Shown: positions 1-10,432 of the stretch, piece after piece
How the letters are laid out: every line of letters starts with the position of its first letter
Position numbering within the stretch: the first letter of the stretch is position 1
Source of the DNA: Lewinellaceae bacterium
GTDB taxonomy: Bacteria; Bacteroidota; Bacteroidia; Chitinophagales; Saprospiraceae
NCBI GenBank assembly: GCA_016711435.1
Contig: JADJSY010000086.1
Span: 1-20,713, forward strand
DNA length: 20,713 nucleotides
Direction: 5' to 3'
Position numbers and translations under genes: made by a program
Notes under the pieces: model-generated
The model's database searches: none
Seen by the model: the letters and a program-made list of their open reading frames with translations, nothing else
Told to the model about the DNA's origin: nothing

Positions 1-14
1 AAAAGGAATAGTGA

Positions 15-33
15 AGCAATCCTCAAGATTGCT
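15..33. repeat. Short inverted repeat at left edge
   Basis: AGCAATC (15-21) and GATTGCT (27-33) form a perfect 7-bp stem with a 5-nt loop. It could be the remains of a terminator for a gene to the left of the window, but no T-run follows directly. The 1-204 stretch holds no coding region that I can support. Confidence 0.3.
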
Positions 34-92
34 GCAAACAAAACTTAAGGTCCCCATCCCTTTCCCGTCCTTTTTTACAATAAGTCCAACTT

Positions 93-108
93 GTTGATTT
101 CCATCAAC
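93..108. promoter_or_regulatory. Inverted repeat upstream of the sugar permease
   Basis: GTTGAT (93-98), four bases, then ATCAAC (103-108) make a dyad about 97 bp before the permease start. The size and spacing would suit a dimeric regulator, but a 6-bp arm is short enough to arise by chance. No second copy was noticed in the window. Confidence 0.2.
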
Positions 109-204
109 TTAAAAGATTTTTCTCCTTACAACAAATTTGAAGATATTTTGGAATAATCGTTAAGCCCTGCGGTTTGGCCCCGCCCTAATTTTGCGATACT
201 AAAA

Positions 205-1540
205 ATGGCACACATGAATCATCGCAAGATTTTATTTTGGTCGATAACCGTTGCGTTCGCCGGTTTCTTATTCGGATTTGATACGGTCGTAATTTCCGGC
301 GCCGACCTTTCCCTACAGGCGCTCTGGCAAAAAGGAGAATTCTTCCACGGCTTTATCGTAATGGCCTCTGCCCTCTGGGGAACCGTGATCGGCGCTATAT
401 TCGGCGGCATTCCTACTGATAAATTAGGGCGAAAAAAAACCCTCATCTGGATTGGTATTTTTTATCTTGTGTCGGCGGTAGGTTCCGCACTGGCGGACGA
501 TCCCTGGGTATTCGCTTTTTTCAGGTTCCTGGGCGGGCTTGGAATCGGTGCATCCACGATAGCAGCACCCGCATACATTTCCGAAATAGCGCCAGCCCAA
601 AACCGGGGGAAACTCGTGGCGCTTTACCAGTTCAACATCGTTTTCGGTATCCTTCTTGCCTTCCTTTCCAACTTCCTCTTAAGCGGTATCGGAGAAAATG
701 CATGGCGATGGATGCTCGGCATCAAGCATTTCCGGCTTTCATTTATACGTTGATGGTTTTCACGGTACCGGAAAGCCCGCGTTGGTTGTTGGTAAAAAAA
801 GGTGACCGCACTTCCGCCGTCAAGACGCTTCGGTTAATCGATGCCGGAATGGACGTGGAGGCAGCAGTGCAAGGCATCCTGGCCGACCATGAGACAACAG
901 ATAAAAGCGAAACAATTTTCAGCAAAAAATACCGCTTCCCGTTGATGCTGGCCTTTCTGGTGGCATTTTTCAACCAGTTTTCAGGCATCAACGCCTTTTA
1001 TACTACGCTCCCCGCATCTTCGAAATAGCAGGTCTGGAAAAAAGTTCTGCGCTTCTGAGCAGCGTGGGCATCGGTGTCACCAACCTCATTTTCACACTCA
1101 TCGGTTTGTCGCTGATTGACCGGTTTGGAAGGAGGCAGCTGATGCTTATCGGTTCGGTGGGCTACATCGTGTCGTTGTCCCTGGTGGCCGCCACCTTTGC
1201 CTTGGGCATTAAGGGCATGGCTGTGCCGATTTTCCTGTTCCTGTTTATTGCGGCGCATGCCATCGGACAGGGAACCGTCATCTGGGTGTTTATTTCGGAA
1301 ATCTTTCCCAATCATTTGCGGGCAAACGGGCAGGCGTTCGGAAGCTCCGTTCACTGGGTACTGGCAGCAGCCATCCCATCGCTGGTGCCGGTGCTGTTCA
1401 CCAAAATCGGGGCGGCGACCGTGTTTTCAATCTTCGCTTTTATGATGGTACTCCAACTGGTTTGGGTCTGGCGCATGATGCCGGAGACGAAGCAGGTCTC
1501 GCTGGAGGATTTGGAGAAGCAATTGGCTTTTAAAAAATAG
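205..1540 (+). CDS. Sugar-porter family MFS permease, probably for fructose (two frameshifts)
   Basis: This is an inner-membrane monosaccharide permease of the MFS sugar-porter family, about 445 residues once two breaks are repaired. Visible family motifs, in order, are DKLGRKK after helix 2, PESPRWLL after helix 6, NQFSGINAF followed by YYAPRIFE in helix 7, DRFGRRQ between helices 8 and 9, and the C-terminal PETKQVSLEDLE. The N-terminus starts directly in helix 1 (FAGFLFGFDTVVISG) with no signal peptide, as expected. The frame changes near 722 (one base lost, GI-QAFPAF) and near 1003 (one base lost in a T-run, AF-LYYAPRIF). Both joins restore the motif exactly, so error is likelier than decay. 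The downstream fructokinase suggests fructose as substrate, as with BT1758 in the B. thetaiotaomicron levan locus. Glucose or xylose cannot be excluded from sequence. Confidence 0.9.
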
Positions 1541-1575
1541 TTTCAAACATACCTGTAATGAGAGCAGGAGTTTAG

Positions 1576-1588
1576 GAAATGCATTTCA
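1576..1588. promoter_or_regulatory. Palindrome GAAATGCATTTC(A), copy 1, upstream of fructokinase
   Basis: A perfect 12-bp palindrome (GAAATGCATTTC, 1576-1587, then A) lies 27 bp before the fructokinase ATG. The same 13 bases recur at 18634-18646, 37 bp before the third GH32 gene. I noticed no other full copy. It may be an operator, but its function is inference. Confidence 0.3.
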
Positions 1589-1613
1589 GAAACGCCTTTT
1601 TAAAACAACAATC

Positions 1614-2516
1614 ATGTCGAATCCTGCCATTATATGCTTTGGAGAAATCCTTTGGGATGTGCTGCCGACCGGGCGCAAAGCCGGCGGCGCGCCCATGAAT
1701 GTCGCGTTTCACGCCAACCAACTGGGTCTGGAATCCAGAATGATCAGCAAAACAGGCGATGATGATTTGGGCAAGGAACTCAAGCGATTTTTGGAAAACA
1801 TCGGGGTCTCTGTCGAATTGATTCAAACGGACAACACCTTCCCGACCGGTATCGTCAATGTATCACTCGACAAAAACGGTTCGCCGTCCTATGAAATCGT
1901 CAGTCCGGTAGCATGGGACTATATCCATCCGGACGATAAGGTGAAAGACTTCGTGAAAAATGCCGGTGCATTGATATTTGGCAGCCTCGCCTGCCGGACA
2001 GAACGCAATAAAAGAACCCTGCTCGATTATGCCGACCTGGCAAACATCCGGGTATTTGATGTCAACCTGCGGACACCGTTTTATTCTAAATCACTGGTGG
2101 AAGAACTATTGGGAAAAGCCGACATCGTGAAAATGAACGATGAGGAACTTGCCCTGATCGGGGAATGGCTTGGCATTTCCGGCACTGAAAAATCGCAATT
2201 GGAATACATCAAAAAAGAATTCAGCCTCGATTTGGTCATCCTCACGAAAGGCCGGCATGGCGCTGCTTGTTTGGATGAAACAGGCTACTATGAGCAGCCG
2301 GGATTCCGGGTAAAAGTGCAGGATACCATCGGCAGTGGCGATTCCTTTTTAGCAGCTTTTTTGAGCCGGTTTTTGAAAGGTGGAAGCACACCGGATTGCC
2401 TTGTATTTGCTAGTGCAGTCGGAGCGCTGGTGGCGACGAAACAGGGCGGCACCCCGAAAATAGAATCCCCGGAAATAGTGACAATCATGAATTCACAGTC
2501 ATTCCAACAAACTTAA
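1614..2516 (+). CDS. PfkB-family fructokinase
   Basis: This cytosolic sugar kinase is predicted to convert fructose and ATP to fructose 6-phosphate. It has 300 residues, normal for the family. The first PfkB signature is at residues 24-31 (GGAPMNVA) after an FGEILWDVLP start. The second, near residues 237-244 (DTIGSGDS), includes the expected catalytic base D243. A TKGRHGA stretch lies before it. The gene is intact, follows the permease by 73 bp and precedes the first GH32 gene by only 15 bp, so the three are probably co-transcribed. Its position beside a sugar permease and fructanases matches BT1757, the fructokinase of the Bacteroides levan locus. Other PfkB sugar kinases (ribokinase, 2-keto-3-deoxygluconate kinase) are less likely given the context and the GEILWD start typical of fructokinases. 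Confidence 0.92.
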   Translation: MSNPAIICFGEILWDVLPTGRKAGGAPMNVAFHANQLGLESRMISKTGDDDLGKELKRFLENIGVSVELIQTDNTFPTGIVNVSLDKNGSPSYEIVSPVAWDYIHPDDKVKDFVKNAGALIFGSLACRTERNKRTLLDYADLANIRVFDVNLRTPFYSKSLVEELLGKADIVKMNDEELALIGEWLGISGTEKSQLEYIKKEFSLDLVILTKGRHGAACLDETGYYEQPGFRVKVQDTIGSGDSFLAAFLSRFLKGGSTPDCLVFASAVGALVATKQGGTPKIESPEIVTIMNSQSFQQT

Positions 2517-2531
2517 AATAACCTCAGATAC

Positions 2532-4138
2532 ATGAGTAGACTATTGACTATCCTCTCCGTGCTCTTCCTCGGCAGCCTGATTTGTTCCTGTCAGGAACAC
2601 ACCCGGGCGCAGCCAGGCAATACCGAATCTTCAACAAGCTACAACGAGCAGCACCGTTCCCAGTTCCATTTTTCGCCCGCAGCAAAATGGATGAATGACC
2701 CCAATGGCATGTTCTTTTACGCAGGCGAATACCACCTTTTTTATCAGTACTGTCCCGACACCACGGTGTGGGGCCCGATGCACTGGGGGCACGCCGTGAG
2801 CACTGATTTGGTGCATTGGCAGCATTTGCCCATCGCACTATATCCGGATTCGCTGGGGATGATTTTTAGCGGCAGCGCTGTGGTAGACTGGAAAAATACA
2901 AGCGGTTTCGGGAAAAACGCCCAACCGCCCATCATTGCCATTTTTACCACCACGACATGGCCGGAGAGAAAGCCGGCCGTAAAAATTATCAATACCAAAG
3001 CATCGCTTATAGCAATGACCGTGGCCGAAGCTGGACGAAATACAAAGGTAACCCTGTGGTACCCAACCCGGGCAACATCCGTGATTTCCGAGACCCGAAG
3101 GTGACCTGGGATGACGCTTCCAATCAGTGGGTAATGGTGTTCGCAGCCTTCGACCATGTGAAGATCTGGGGCTCGAAAGACCTGAAAAACTGGCAGCACC
3201 TGAGCGATTGGGGGAAAGAATATGGGGCCCATGAAGGTGTATGGGAATGCCCCGACTTATTCCCCATCCCAGTCGAAGGCAGCAGTGAAAAGAAATGGGT
3301 GCTGCTGCAAAGCCTGAATCCGGGCGGACCGAACGGCGGTTCGGGCACCCAATATTTTGTCGGCGATTTTGATGGTAAAAAATTTACGCTCGACCCTGAT
3401 TTTGAGCCGTTTGTAAAAAAAGGAAATGCCGTCTGGCTCGACGCTGGGCGGGACAACTACGCCGGCGTCACCTGGTCGGATGTGCCGAAGGAAGACGGAC
3501 GCCGCCTGTATATTGGCTGGATGAGCAACTGGGACTATGCGACGATCGTACCCACCGAAACATGGCGCAGCGCCACCACTTTGCCGAGGAGTTTGATCTT
3601 AAAAAAAACAGGGGAAGGTTACCGCATTTTTTCACAGCCGGTGAAAGAACTGGAGGCGCTCCGTTCTGCTGCTAAAAAAATTGAAAAAGCGGACATTGCC
3701 GCTTCCCTCGACTTAACACAGCAGCTTGGTTTTTCACCCGCGCAATCAGAACTCGTGCTCGATTTTGAAACGGGCGATGCTGCCGCCAATTTCGGCGTGG
3801 AGCTTTCCAACGGGAAAGGCGAAAAATACCGCATCGGCTACGACGCTGCCACCAACCAGTTTTACAGCGACCGTACCCAATCCGGCAATCTCTCTTTTTC
3901 TAAAAAATTTGGAGCGAAAATCCACACGGCTCCCCGCGCCTCCAAGGATAAAACGATCCGTTTCCACCTCTTCTTCGACGCTGCTTCGGCAGAGTTATTC
4001 GCGGATGGGGGCGCTAACGTAATGACGGATATTTTTTTTCCCGGCGAGGACTTTTCCCAATTGAAAATTTATTCTGAAAACGGAAAGGTGAAATTATTGA
4101 ACGGAGAAGCATATTCTTTAAAAAGCATTTGGAAATAA
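2532..4138 (+). CDS. GH32 fructanase lipoprotein, no inserted module (one frameshift)
   Basis: This is a glycoside hydrolase family 32 enzyme (levanase, inulinase or exo-fructosidase class) of about 535 residues after one repair. The N-terminus is a lipoprotein signal with the lipid-bearing Cys at residue 20 (LICSC, then QEH), so it is membrane-anchored. All three GH32 catalytic motifs are present: WMNDPNG with nucleophile D56, FRDPK (transition-state stabiliser, about residue 187) and WECPDLF (acid/base Glu, about residue 239). A C-terminal beta-sandwich ends in GEAYSLKSIWK. The frame changes near 2949 with one base missing. The restored reading AIFTHHDMAGEK is normal for the family, and the repair keeps all three motifs in one protein. 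The propeller runs straight from GDFDGKKF to WLDAGRDNYA, the point where the other two GH32 proteins carry extra modules. A role like the surface endo-levanase BT1760 is possible; endo versus exo action cannot be read from sequence. Confidence 0.92.
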
Positions 4139-4248
4139 TGCAGGCAGGTGGCGAGGTTGAATTAAACACAACCCTGTTTATATGCCACTCAACTTTAGGC
4201 CCTATAGCATCTAAAACATTACAAATCTGTCATTCAAAACGTAACAAC

Positions 4249-7200
4249 ATGAAATTCAAATTACTATCACTTTTCGCTCTGCTCCTTTCCGGGCAGTTCG
4301 CTTTTGCCCAGCGAACCGTCAGAGGAACGGTCACCGATGCGGAAACAAGCGACCCGCTCATCGGGGCGACCATCCTCGTGAAGGGGACGACCATCGGAAC
4401 CATCACCGATGTCAGTGGAGCTTTTTCGCTCGAAGTGCCGGAAGAGACAGCGACGTTGAGCATTTCCTACACGGGTTACAAATCCGCAGTCGTGTCCATT
4501 GCCGGGCTGCAAAACGTGGCGGTGCTCCTCGAAGCGGGTAGCATCCTCGACGAAGTCGTCGTCACCGGCTACACCACCCAACGCAAAGCCGACCTGACCG
4601 GGGCGGTGACTGCCGTGGACGTGCAGGAAGTAGCCACGTTGCCTTCTGGCAACATCATGCGCAACCTGCAAGGCCGGATACCCGGCGTTCAGGTTTTCAC
4701 CAACGGCAACCCGAACTCGACGGTGGGGGTGCGCATCCGAGGCGTAGGCCTGGGCAGGCTCGGCTTCAACGACCCGCTGTACGTGATTGACGGAGTGCCG
4801 ACTTTGTCGGGGATGCACGAGCTGAACCCGAACGATATCGAGTCGCTGCAGGTGTTGCGGGATGCCGCTTCCGCCAGCATTTACGGCTCACGGGCAGCCA
4901 ATGGCGTCATCATTATCACCACAAAAAAAGGCAAGGCCGGCGCCATGCGGGTCAACCTGAAAGCCAACGTTTCCACGGAAGACTATACGTTCGACGTGAA
5001 CCCGCTCAACACCGAGCAACGTGCGACTGCCATTTGGCAGGCCGCCGTCAACGACCAAACCAACCCGAATGCCGCCAGCCCGCTGTATCAATACGAGTGG
5101 AACGGCGACTTCAGCAACCCGGTGCTGAACAAAGTTTTGCTGCCCGAATACATTGACGGCAACCGCACCATGAAACCCGCCAACACCGACTGGTTCAATG
5201 AAATCCAGCAAACGGCGCTCATTCAGGACTACAACCTGTCCGTTTCCAACGGCACTTCCAGAGGGAATTACATCTTGTCGGGCAGCTATTACAACCACCA
5301 GGGCATCATCAAACATTCGGAGTTCGAGCGCTTTTCGTTTCGCATCAACACGGACTATGCGCTCATTCCCGGCAAGCTGAAAATCGGGCAAAACTTCACC
5401 GCCACCAACCAGCAGGCAAACCAGGCGAACGACATCGCCGAAGGTGCCATGGGCTTGTCTATCGAGCAGCAAACCATTGTGCCGGTTCGCACCGCCGACG
5501 GCTTGGGCTGGGGCGGCCCCACGGGCGGCATCACCGACCGGGACAACCCGGTGCGCCTGCTGGAAATGAACAAGGACAACGTGTCCAACTTCAACCGCCT
5601 GCTCGGCAATGCCTTCCTCGAATGGTCGCCCGTGCCAAACCTGACGCTCAGATCGAGCTTCGGTGTGGATTACAACTTCTTCTACAACAGGAACTTCCGC
5701 AAAGCTTTCGTGGCGGGCAGCCTCAATTTTGAGGACAGGTTGAGCACGTTTAACAACCGCTACGGCAACTGGGTCTGGTCGAACACCGCCAACTACAAAG
5801 TCAATTTGTCGGACAAGCACGCCCTCGATTTGCTGGCAGGCACGGAGGCTATCAAGTTCAAAGGCGAGTCGTTTGAAGGCATTGCTGAAGGCTTCGCTGC
5901 GCAAGACCGGGACTTCGCTTTCTTGTCGCAAGCCACCGGCAGCCAGTTCGCACGGGGCGCTGGCGATAGCTGGTCGCTGCTGTCTTATTTTGGCAAAGCC
6001 AACTACGTTTTTGCAGACAAATACCTGCTGTCGGGCACGGTGCGCCGGGACGGTTCTTCGCGCTTTGGCGCAAACAACCGTTGGGGCGTATTCCCCGCCT
6101 TGTCAGTGGGTTGGAGGATTAGCCAGGAGGCTTTCCTGAAAAATTCCAGCCTGGTTTCCGACCTGAAACTCCGGGGAAGCTGGGGCTTGAACGGCAACCA
6201 GCAAATCAGTTCGCTCGCCGCAATCGCTATTTACGAGCCTCGCTATGCCACGCAATCGCTGTTCACCACGCTGCAAGACAACGGCACTGCTTATGACATC
6301 GGCGGTATCAACGAAGGGCAATTGCCTTCCGGTTTTGCCCGCACACAGAGCCCCAACCCCGACCTCAAGTGGGAAACTTCCGAGCAATACAACGCCGGTC
6401 TGGATTTCAGCCTGTTGGATTTCCAACTCTACGGCAGCGTGGATTATTTCCAAAAAGAAACCCGTGACATCCTGACCGCCACCCGCCCGTTGGCAACGCA
6501 AGGCGAAGGCGCTCAACGGATTGTGAACGGCGGCACGGTACACAACTGGGGCTGGGAGTTTGTGCTCGGCTACCAAAATCAGGTCGGCAGCGACCTTCGT
6601 TTCGACATTTCCGGCAACCTTTCCACTGCTAAAAACGAGGTTGTGGATTTACCGCAGGAGGTGATAAACTCGTTCCCCGGGCAACGGTCAGGACAAGACC
6701 ATTCTTGGTCATTCGGTCAATTCGGTCTATGGCTTTGTCGCCGACGGCTTGTTCCAAAGCCAGGAAGAAGTGGAAGCCCATGCCAGCCAAAACGGCGCTG
6801 CGCCGGGTCGTATTCGCTGGAAAGACCTGAACGAGGACGGTGTTATTGACGACAAAGACCAGGACTACATCGCCGTTTTCGACAATCCCGATTTCATCTA
6901 CGGCGCCAACTTCACGGTCGGCTACAAAGCTTTTGACCTGAACCTGTTTTTCCAGGGCGTTTCCGGCGGTCAAATCAGGAATGGCTACAAAGTCTTCACC
7001 GATTTCACCTCCGTCAACGTCGGCTCGAACTACGGGCAGCGGACGCTGGATGCGTGGACGCCGCAAAACACCGGCTCGACCATTCCCGCTTTGACCAGGA
7101 TTGATAACAACAACGAGGCTCGCCAGTCTACCTATTTTTGGGAACCTGCCGACTACCTCAAGCTGCGCAACCTGACGCTGGGCTACTCGCTCGGCGCCGA

Positions 7201-7363
7201 CCAATTGCAAAAGCTGCGGATGAACGGCGCAAGGATTTATGTGCACGCGCAAAACCTGTTCACCATCAAGCCCGGCGAAACGGTGGCGCAAGACCCGGAG
7301 ACGCCGAATGCGACGTTCCCGGTGCCCCGGAGATATACGATTGGCGTGGACGTAACCTTTTAA
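4249..7363 (+). CDS. susC: SusC-like TonB-dependent outer-membrane receptor (one frameshift)
   Basis: This outer-membrane importer of oligosaccharides has about 1037 residues after repair. I chose the ATG at 4249 because it opens a clean signal peptide (MKFKLLSLFALLLSGQFAFA, cleavage before Q21); an in-frame ATG 120 bases earlier would add a 40-residue non-signal stretch. Domains are a carboxypeptidase-regulatory-like beta-sandwich (about 23-98), a DEVVVTGYTTQRKADLTG segment, the plug (about 113-230, ending NGVIIITTKKGKAG), and a large beta-barrel ending RRYTIGVDVTF. Near 6679 the frame shifts by a net +1 in a CCCCGGG run. The second frame continues with the SusC motif GHSVNSVYGFVADG, so the gene is probably intact in the cell. 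SusD follows after 17 bp. The substrate is inferred from the surrounding GH32 genes. Confidence 0.95.
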
Positions 7364-7380
7364 TTTTAAAAAAAAAGACA

Positions 7381-9090
7381 ATGAAATTCATTCATAAACT
7401 TTTCCTACTGACGCTGCTCGCCTTCGGCTTTGCAAGCTGCAAGGATTTCCTCGAAGAAACGCCCAAGGGCGTTTTGAGCGAAGGCCAGGTTATCAACATC
7501 GAAAACATTGACGGGCTGGTGATTGCCGCCTATTCCTGGCTCGGCAACGACCACTACACTGCGCCCAACTACCTCTGGACGACCGGCAACCTGCGGGCCG
7601 GCGACGCGCACAAAGGTGGCAACGGCGCAGGCGACATTTTCGCCTACCACGCCCTGTCTGTTTACACACCGCTGGTTGCGGACATGTCCACTTTTCCGCC
7701 GGATTTGATTGATTTGAACAACAAAAAATGGGAGCGCCAATTCACTGGTATTTCCCGCTGCAATACGGCGCTTGCGGTTTTGAACCAAGTGACCGAAGCG
7801 CAATATCCCCTGAAAAAAGTGCGGGAAGCGGAGTTGCGTTTCCTGCGGGGGCATTCCTATTTTGACCTGAAAATCCACTATAAGCGCGTTCCATTCATTG
7901 ATGAAAACGTGGCGGTCGAAGACATTTTGAAGGTCTCCAACGTGGACTTGACCGACCAGGAGCTTTGGACGAAAATCGCCGACGAGTTTCGGTTTGGCGT
8001 TGCCAATTTGCCCGAAACGCAAAGCCAGGTGGGCAGGGCAAACAAGTACACGGCAATGGCTTATTTAGCCAAAACGCTGTTGTATCAAGCCTACGAGCAG
8101 AACGACCAAAACATGGTGACGAGGGTGGACGCTGCCAAATTGGAGGAAGTAGTGAGCCTGGTGACGCAAATCCAAAACTCCGGAACATATGGTTTGCAAA
8201 GTGATTTTGCCGAAAACTTTCTGTACGAATTCGAAAATGGAAAAGAGTCGGTTTTTGCCATTCAGCGCTCGATTAACGACGGCTCACCCGACGGTCGTGG
8301 TACCTGGGCGTCGGCGCTGAATTACCCGCAATCTGCGGAATTTGGCTGCTGTGGCTTCCATGTGCCGACCCAGAATTTTGTCAATTCCTTCAAAACCGGC
8401 GCAGACGGTCTGCCGCTGTTGGACACCTACAACGACGCCAACTATGTTGCCGCCGCCGACCCGGTTGACCCTCGCCTCGACCACACGGTGGTGCAGCAAG
8501 GCAAGCCGTTCAAGTACGACCCTGCCTACATCGCGCAAGGCGACCCCTGGGCACGTGATCCTGCCACTTACGGCAATTATGCTTCGATGAAAGAATTGGA
8601 GCACCCCGACTGCCCCTGCCGGGCGGCGAACGGGCCCTTCACCATTACGTCCAAAAACGACGTGCTCATGCGCTACGCGGACGTGCTGTTGTGGAAAGCC
8701 GAGGCGCTCATCGAGTTGGGCAGGCAAGGCGAAGCATTGCCGATTATCAATGAAATTCGTGCCCGTGCCGCCAACAGCGTGGGTCGTTTGAATGGCGCAG
8801 GCATTTACAATGTGCAGCCTTACGCGGTTTTTGCTTCGCAAGACCATGCACGGCAGGCGCTGCGTTTCGAGCGCCGGTTGGAGTTGGGCTTGGAAGGTCA
8901 CCGCTTTTTTGACCTGGTGCGCTGGGGAATTGCGAAGCAGTGGCTGGACGGGTATCTCTCGGTCGAGCGCACCCGGCGCTCGTACCTGAACGATGCCAAT
9001 TTCCAGGCAGGAAAAAATGAATACATGCCCATTCCGCAGACGCAAATCAATCTTTCGGCAGGGCTTTATCAGCAAAATCCGGGGTATTAA
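7381..9090 (+). CDS. susD: SusD/RagB-like surface substrate-binding lipoprotein
   Basis: This lipoprotein lid partner of SusC has 569 residues and no frame breaks. I chose the ATG at 7381 because it gives a lipoprotein signal with the lipid Cys at residue 20 (GFASC), followed by KDFLEETPKG, a classic SusD start. Helical TPR-like regions follow (for example RFLRGHSYFDLKIHYKRVPF). The conserved C-terminal SusD signature is present (RFERRLELGLEGHRFFDLVR, then WG), with the typical end NEYMPIPQTQIN...YQQNPGY. It binds polysaccharide at the surface and caps the SusC barrel. The 17-bp gap from SusC implies one transcript. A stem-loop follows before the next gene and may tune downstream expression. 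Confidence 0.96.
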   Translation: MKFIHKLFLLTLLAFGFASCKDFLEETPKGVLSEGQVINIENIDGLVIAAYSWLGNDHYTAPNYLWTTGNLRAGDAHKGGNGAGDIFAYHALSVYTPLVADMSTFPPDLIDLNNKKWERQFTGISRCNTALAVLNQVTEAQYPLKKVREAELRFLRGHSYFDLKIHYKRVPFIDENVAVEDILKVSNVDLTDQELWTKIADEFRFGVANLPETQSQVGRANKYTAMAYLAKTLLYQAYEQNDQNMVTRVDAAKLEEVVSLVTQIQNSGTYGLQSDFAENFLYEFENGKESVFAIQRSINDGSPDGRGTWASALNYPQSAEFGCCGFHVPTQNFVNSFKTGADGLPLLDTYNDANYVAAADPVDPRLDHTVVQQGKPFKYDPAYIAQGDPWARDPATYGNYASMKELEHPDCPCRAANGPFTITSKNDVLMRYADVLLWKAEALIELGRQGEALPIINEIRARAANSVGRLNGAGIYNVQPYAVFASQDHARQALRFERRLELGLEGHRFFDLVRWGIAKQWLDGYLSVERTRRSYLNDANFQAGKNEYMPIPQTQINLSAGLYQQNPGY

Positions 9091-9125
9091 AAATCCCCGC
9101 TGCTCGAACCTGAAAATTCTTCTTC

Positions 9126-9182
9126 GAGAGCCGTCTTTCCGAAAGTTTAAGTCTTTCGCAAAGGCGGTTCTCCCAAATTTTT
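9126..9182 (+). terminator. Stem-loop between susD and the glycan-binding gene
   Basis: Arms at 9126-9145 and 9153-9172 enclose a 7-nt loop. Nineteen of 20 positions pair if two G-U pairs are counted, and a T5 run follows at 9178-9182. The shape is that of an intrinsic terminator or a partial attenuator inside the operon. It could instead be an mRNA-processing or stabilising hairpin that sets different SusCD and binding-protein levels. Confidence 0.55.
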
Positions 9183-9190
9183 AATTCATC

Positions 9191-10429
9191 ATGATGAAAA
9201 ATATCCTTGCGCATTACCGCAGCATGATTGCACTGGCGCTTCTCGCTTTGGCCATCAGCTTCAGCGCCTGCAAAGACGACTTGCTGGCAAGCACCGATTT
9301 GGACATTGACCCGAACAAAACCCTGCTCATCACCGACTTCATCGCGCCCGGCGCTGAAGAAGTCGTGATTGACCCGGAAAAACGCACGGTCAATGTCACT
9401 TTCCCCTGCGGCACCAACCTGTCCGCTGTCACGCCAACGCTCGCTGTTTCTGCGGGCAACACGACGAAACCTGCCTCCGGCCAGGTGGTCAACCTCTCGC
9501 TTCCGGTCACTTACACGTTAGTCAACGGCAACCTTTTCAGCAACTGGACGGTGACCGCCAGTGTCCGCTGCATCACCGGCTTTTTGAGCGACGCCCCCAC
9601 CCGTCAGGGCATCGAAGACGACGACGTGAAGGCAGCCGCCGATTGGTTTTTTGCCAATTATGCCGATGATGTGGCAAAATATGTCTCGTTCCAGGGCATC
9701 AAAAACGGCACGGTTGACTTAAGCCAGTACAAGGTTTTATGGTTCTACTACGACCGCAACGATGCGTTCCAATTGCCCGCCGACTCGCAAGACCCGGACG
9801 TGCTGAATGCCATTAAAAACTGGTACAAAGCAGGCGGAAACCTCTACCTCGCTGGCTACGCCAATCAATATCTCTGGGACTTGGGGCGCATTACGGATCA
9901 ATACTCCAGGGTCATCGGCGGCGGCGGCGGTTTCGAAAATGGCGACACCTGGACAGTGAACACGAACATTGCCAAGACGTACGACCAGAGCGTTCACCCC
10001 ATTTATGCGGGCATCCCAATGAACAATGTGGACGGTCGGAAGGAATTTCCGGTGCTTGGCCCAGGCTGGCGGGAAGACCACAACTACGTGATTGAAAAAA
10101 TACCGGAATACATGGTGGATATGTTGGGTGTCCCCATTGACCCGACCGTGGGTTTTAACGAAAATCCGAATGTTTACAATGCGTTCACTTCCAGGAATAA
10201 CGCAGAATGGCTGGGCACTTGGGGTGGCATCAACGACTACTTCATGACAGGAATCATGGAGTTGAAACCGAATAGTGAGTTCCAAGGCACTGCCATTTTT
10301 CAGGGCATCGGCGGCATCGAGTACAATCAAAACAACCAGGGCACAATCAATCCGGAAGGACTGAACGTGCATCAGGGGAATGTTGACAGGCTGACGAAGA
10401 ATACTATCAGTTATCTTTCAACGAAATAG
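9191..10429 (+). CDS. DUF4960-type surface glycan-binding lipoprotein
   Basis: This 412-residue lipoprotein has its lipid Cys at residue 27 (ISFSAC) followed by KDD, an acidic pattern that fits surface export. Residues about 42-125 form a beta-rich Ig-like domain (PEKRTVNVTFPCGTNL..., resembling DUF5018-type modules). Residues about 127-412 look like DUF4960, with FLSDAPTRQGIEDDDVKAA, YKVLWFYYDRND and WYKAGGNLYLAGYANQYLWD. I recognise DUF4960 from family memory, not from a search. The third position after SusC and SusD and the levan-type context match BT1761, the surface levan-binding protein of B. thetaiotaomicron. No hydrolase catalytic motif is visible, so binding is the likeliest role. 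Two adjacent ATGs (9191, 9194) make the exact start uncertain. A strong palindromic terminator follows directly. Confidence 0.8.
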   Translation: MMKNILAHYRSMIALALLALAISFSACKDDLLASTDLDIDPNKTLLITDFIAPGAEEVVIDPEKRTVNVTFPCGTNLSAVTPTLAVSAGNTTKPASGQVVNLSLPVTYTLVNGNLFSNWTVTASVRCITGFLSDAPTRQGIEDDDVKAAADWFFANYADDVAKYVSFQGIKNGTVDLSQYKVLWFYYDRNDAFQLPADSQDPDVLNAIKNWYKAGGNLYLAGYANQYLWDLGRITDQYSRVIGGGGGFENGDTWTVNTNIAKTYDQSVHPIYAGIPMNNVDGRKEFPVLGPGWREDHNYVIEKIPEYMVDMLGVPIDPTVGFNENPNVYNAFTSRNNAEWLGTWGGINDYFMTGIMELKPNSEFQGTAIFQGIGGIEYNQNNQGTINPEGLNVHQGNVDRLTKNTISYLSTK

Positions 10430-10432
10430 GCT

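Noticed and set aside
186..193. TAATTTTG, a match to the Bacteroidota -7 promoter element TAnnTTTG
   Set aside because: It is only 11 bases from the permease ATG, and no TTTG lies at the usual -33 spacing, so it is probably chance.
4129..4248. Upstream in-frame start extending SusC by 40 residues
   Set aside because: The extension overlaps the end of the first GH32, has no signal-peptide character, and would bury the clear signal peptide that begins at 4249.
4888..5931. Long open frame on the minus strand (347 codons) opposite SusC
   Set aside because: It is the antisense shadow of a well-supported SusC gene. The translation has no recognisable family and is an Arg/Val-rich product of the sense codon bias.
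7138..7380. Upstream in-frame start extending SusD by 81 residues
   Set aside because: That stretch is SusC coding sequence read in another frame. The lipoprotein signal begins at 7381.
8284..9075. Minus-strand open frame (263 codons) opposite SusD, and a similar one at 6629-7381
   Set aside because: Both lie opposite SusC/SusD coding sequence with clear conserved motifs. They show no signal, domain or upstream features of their own.
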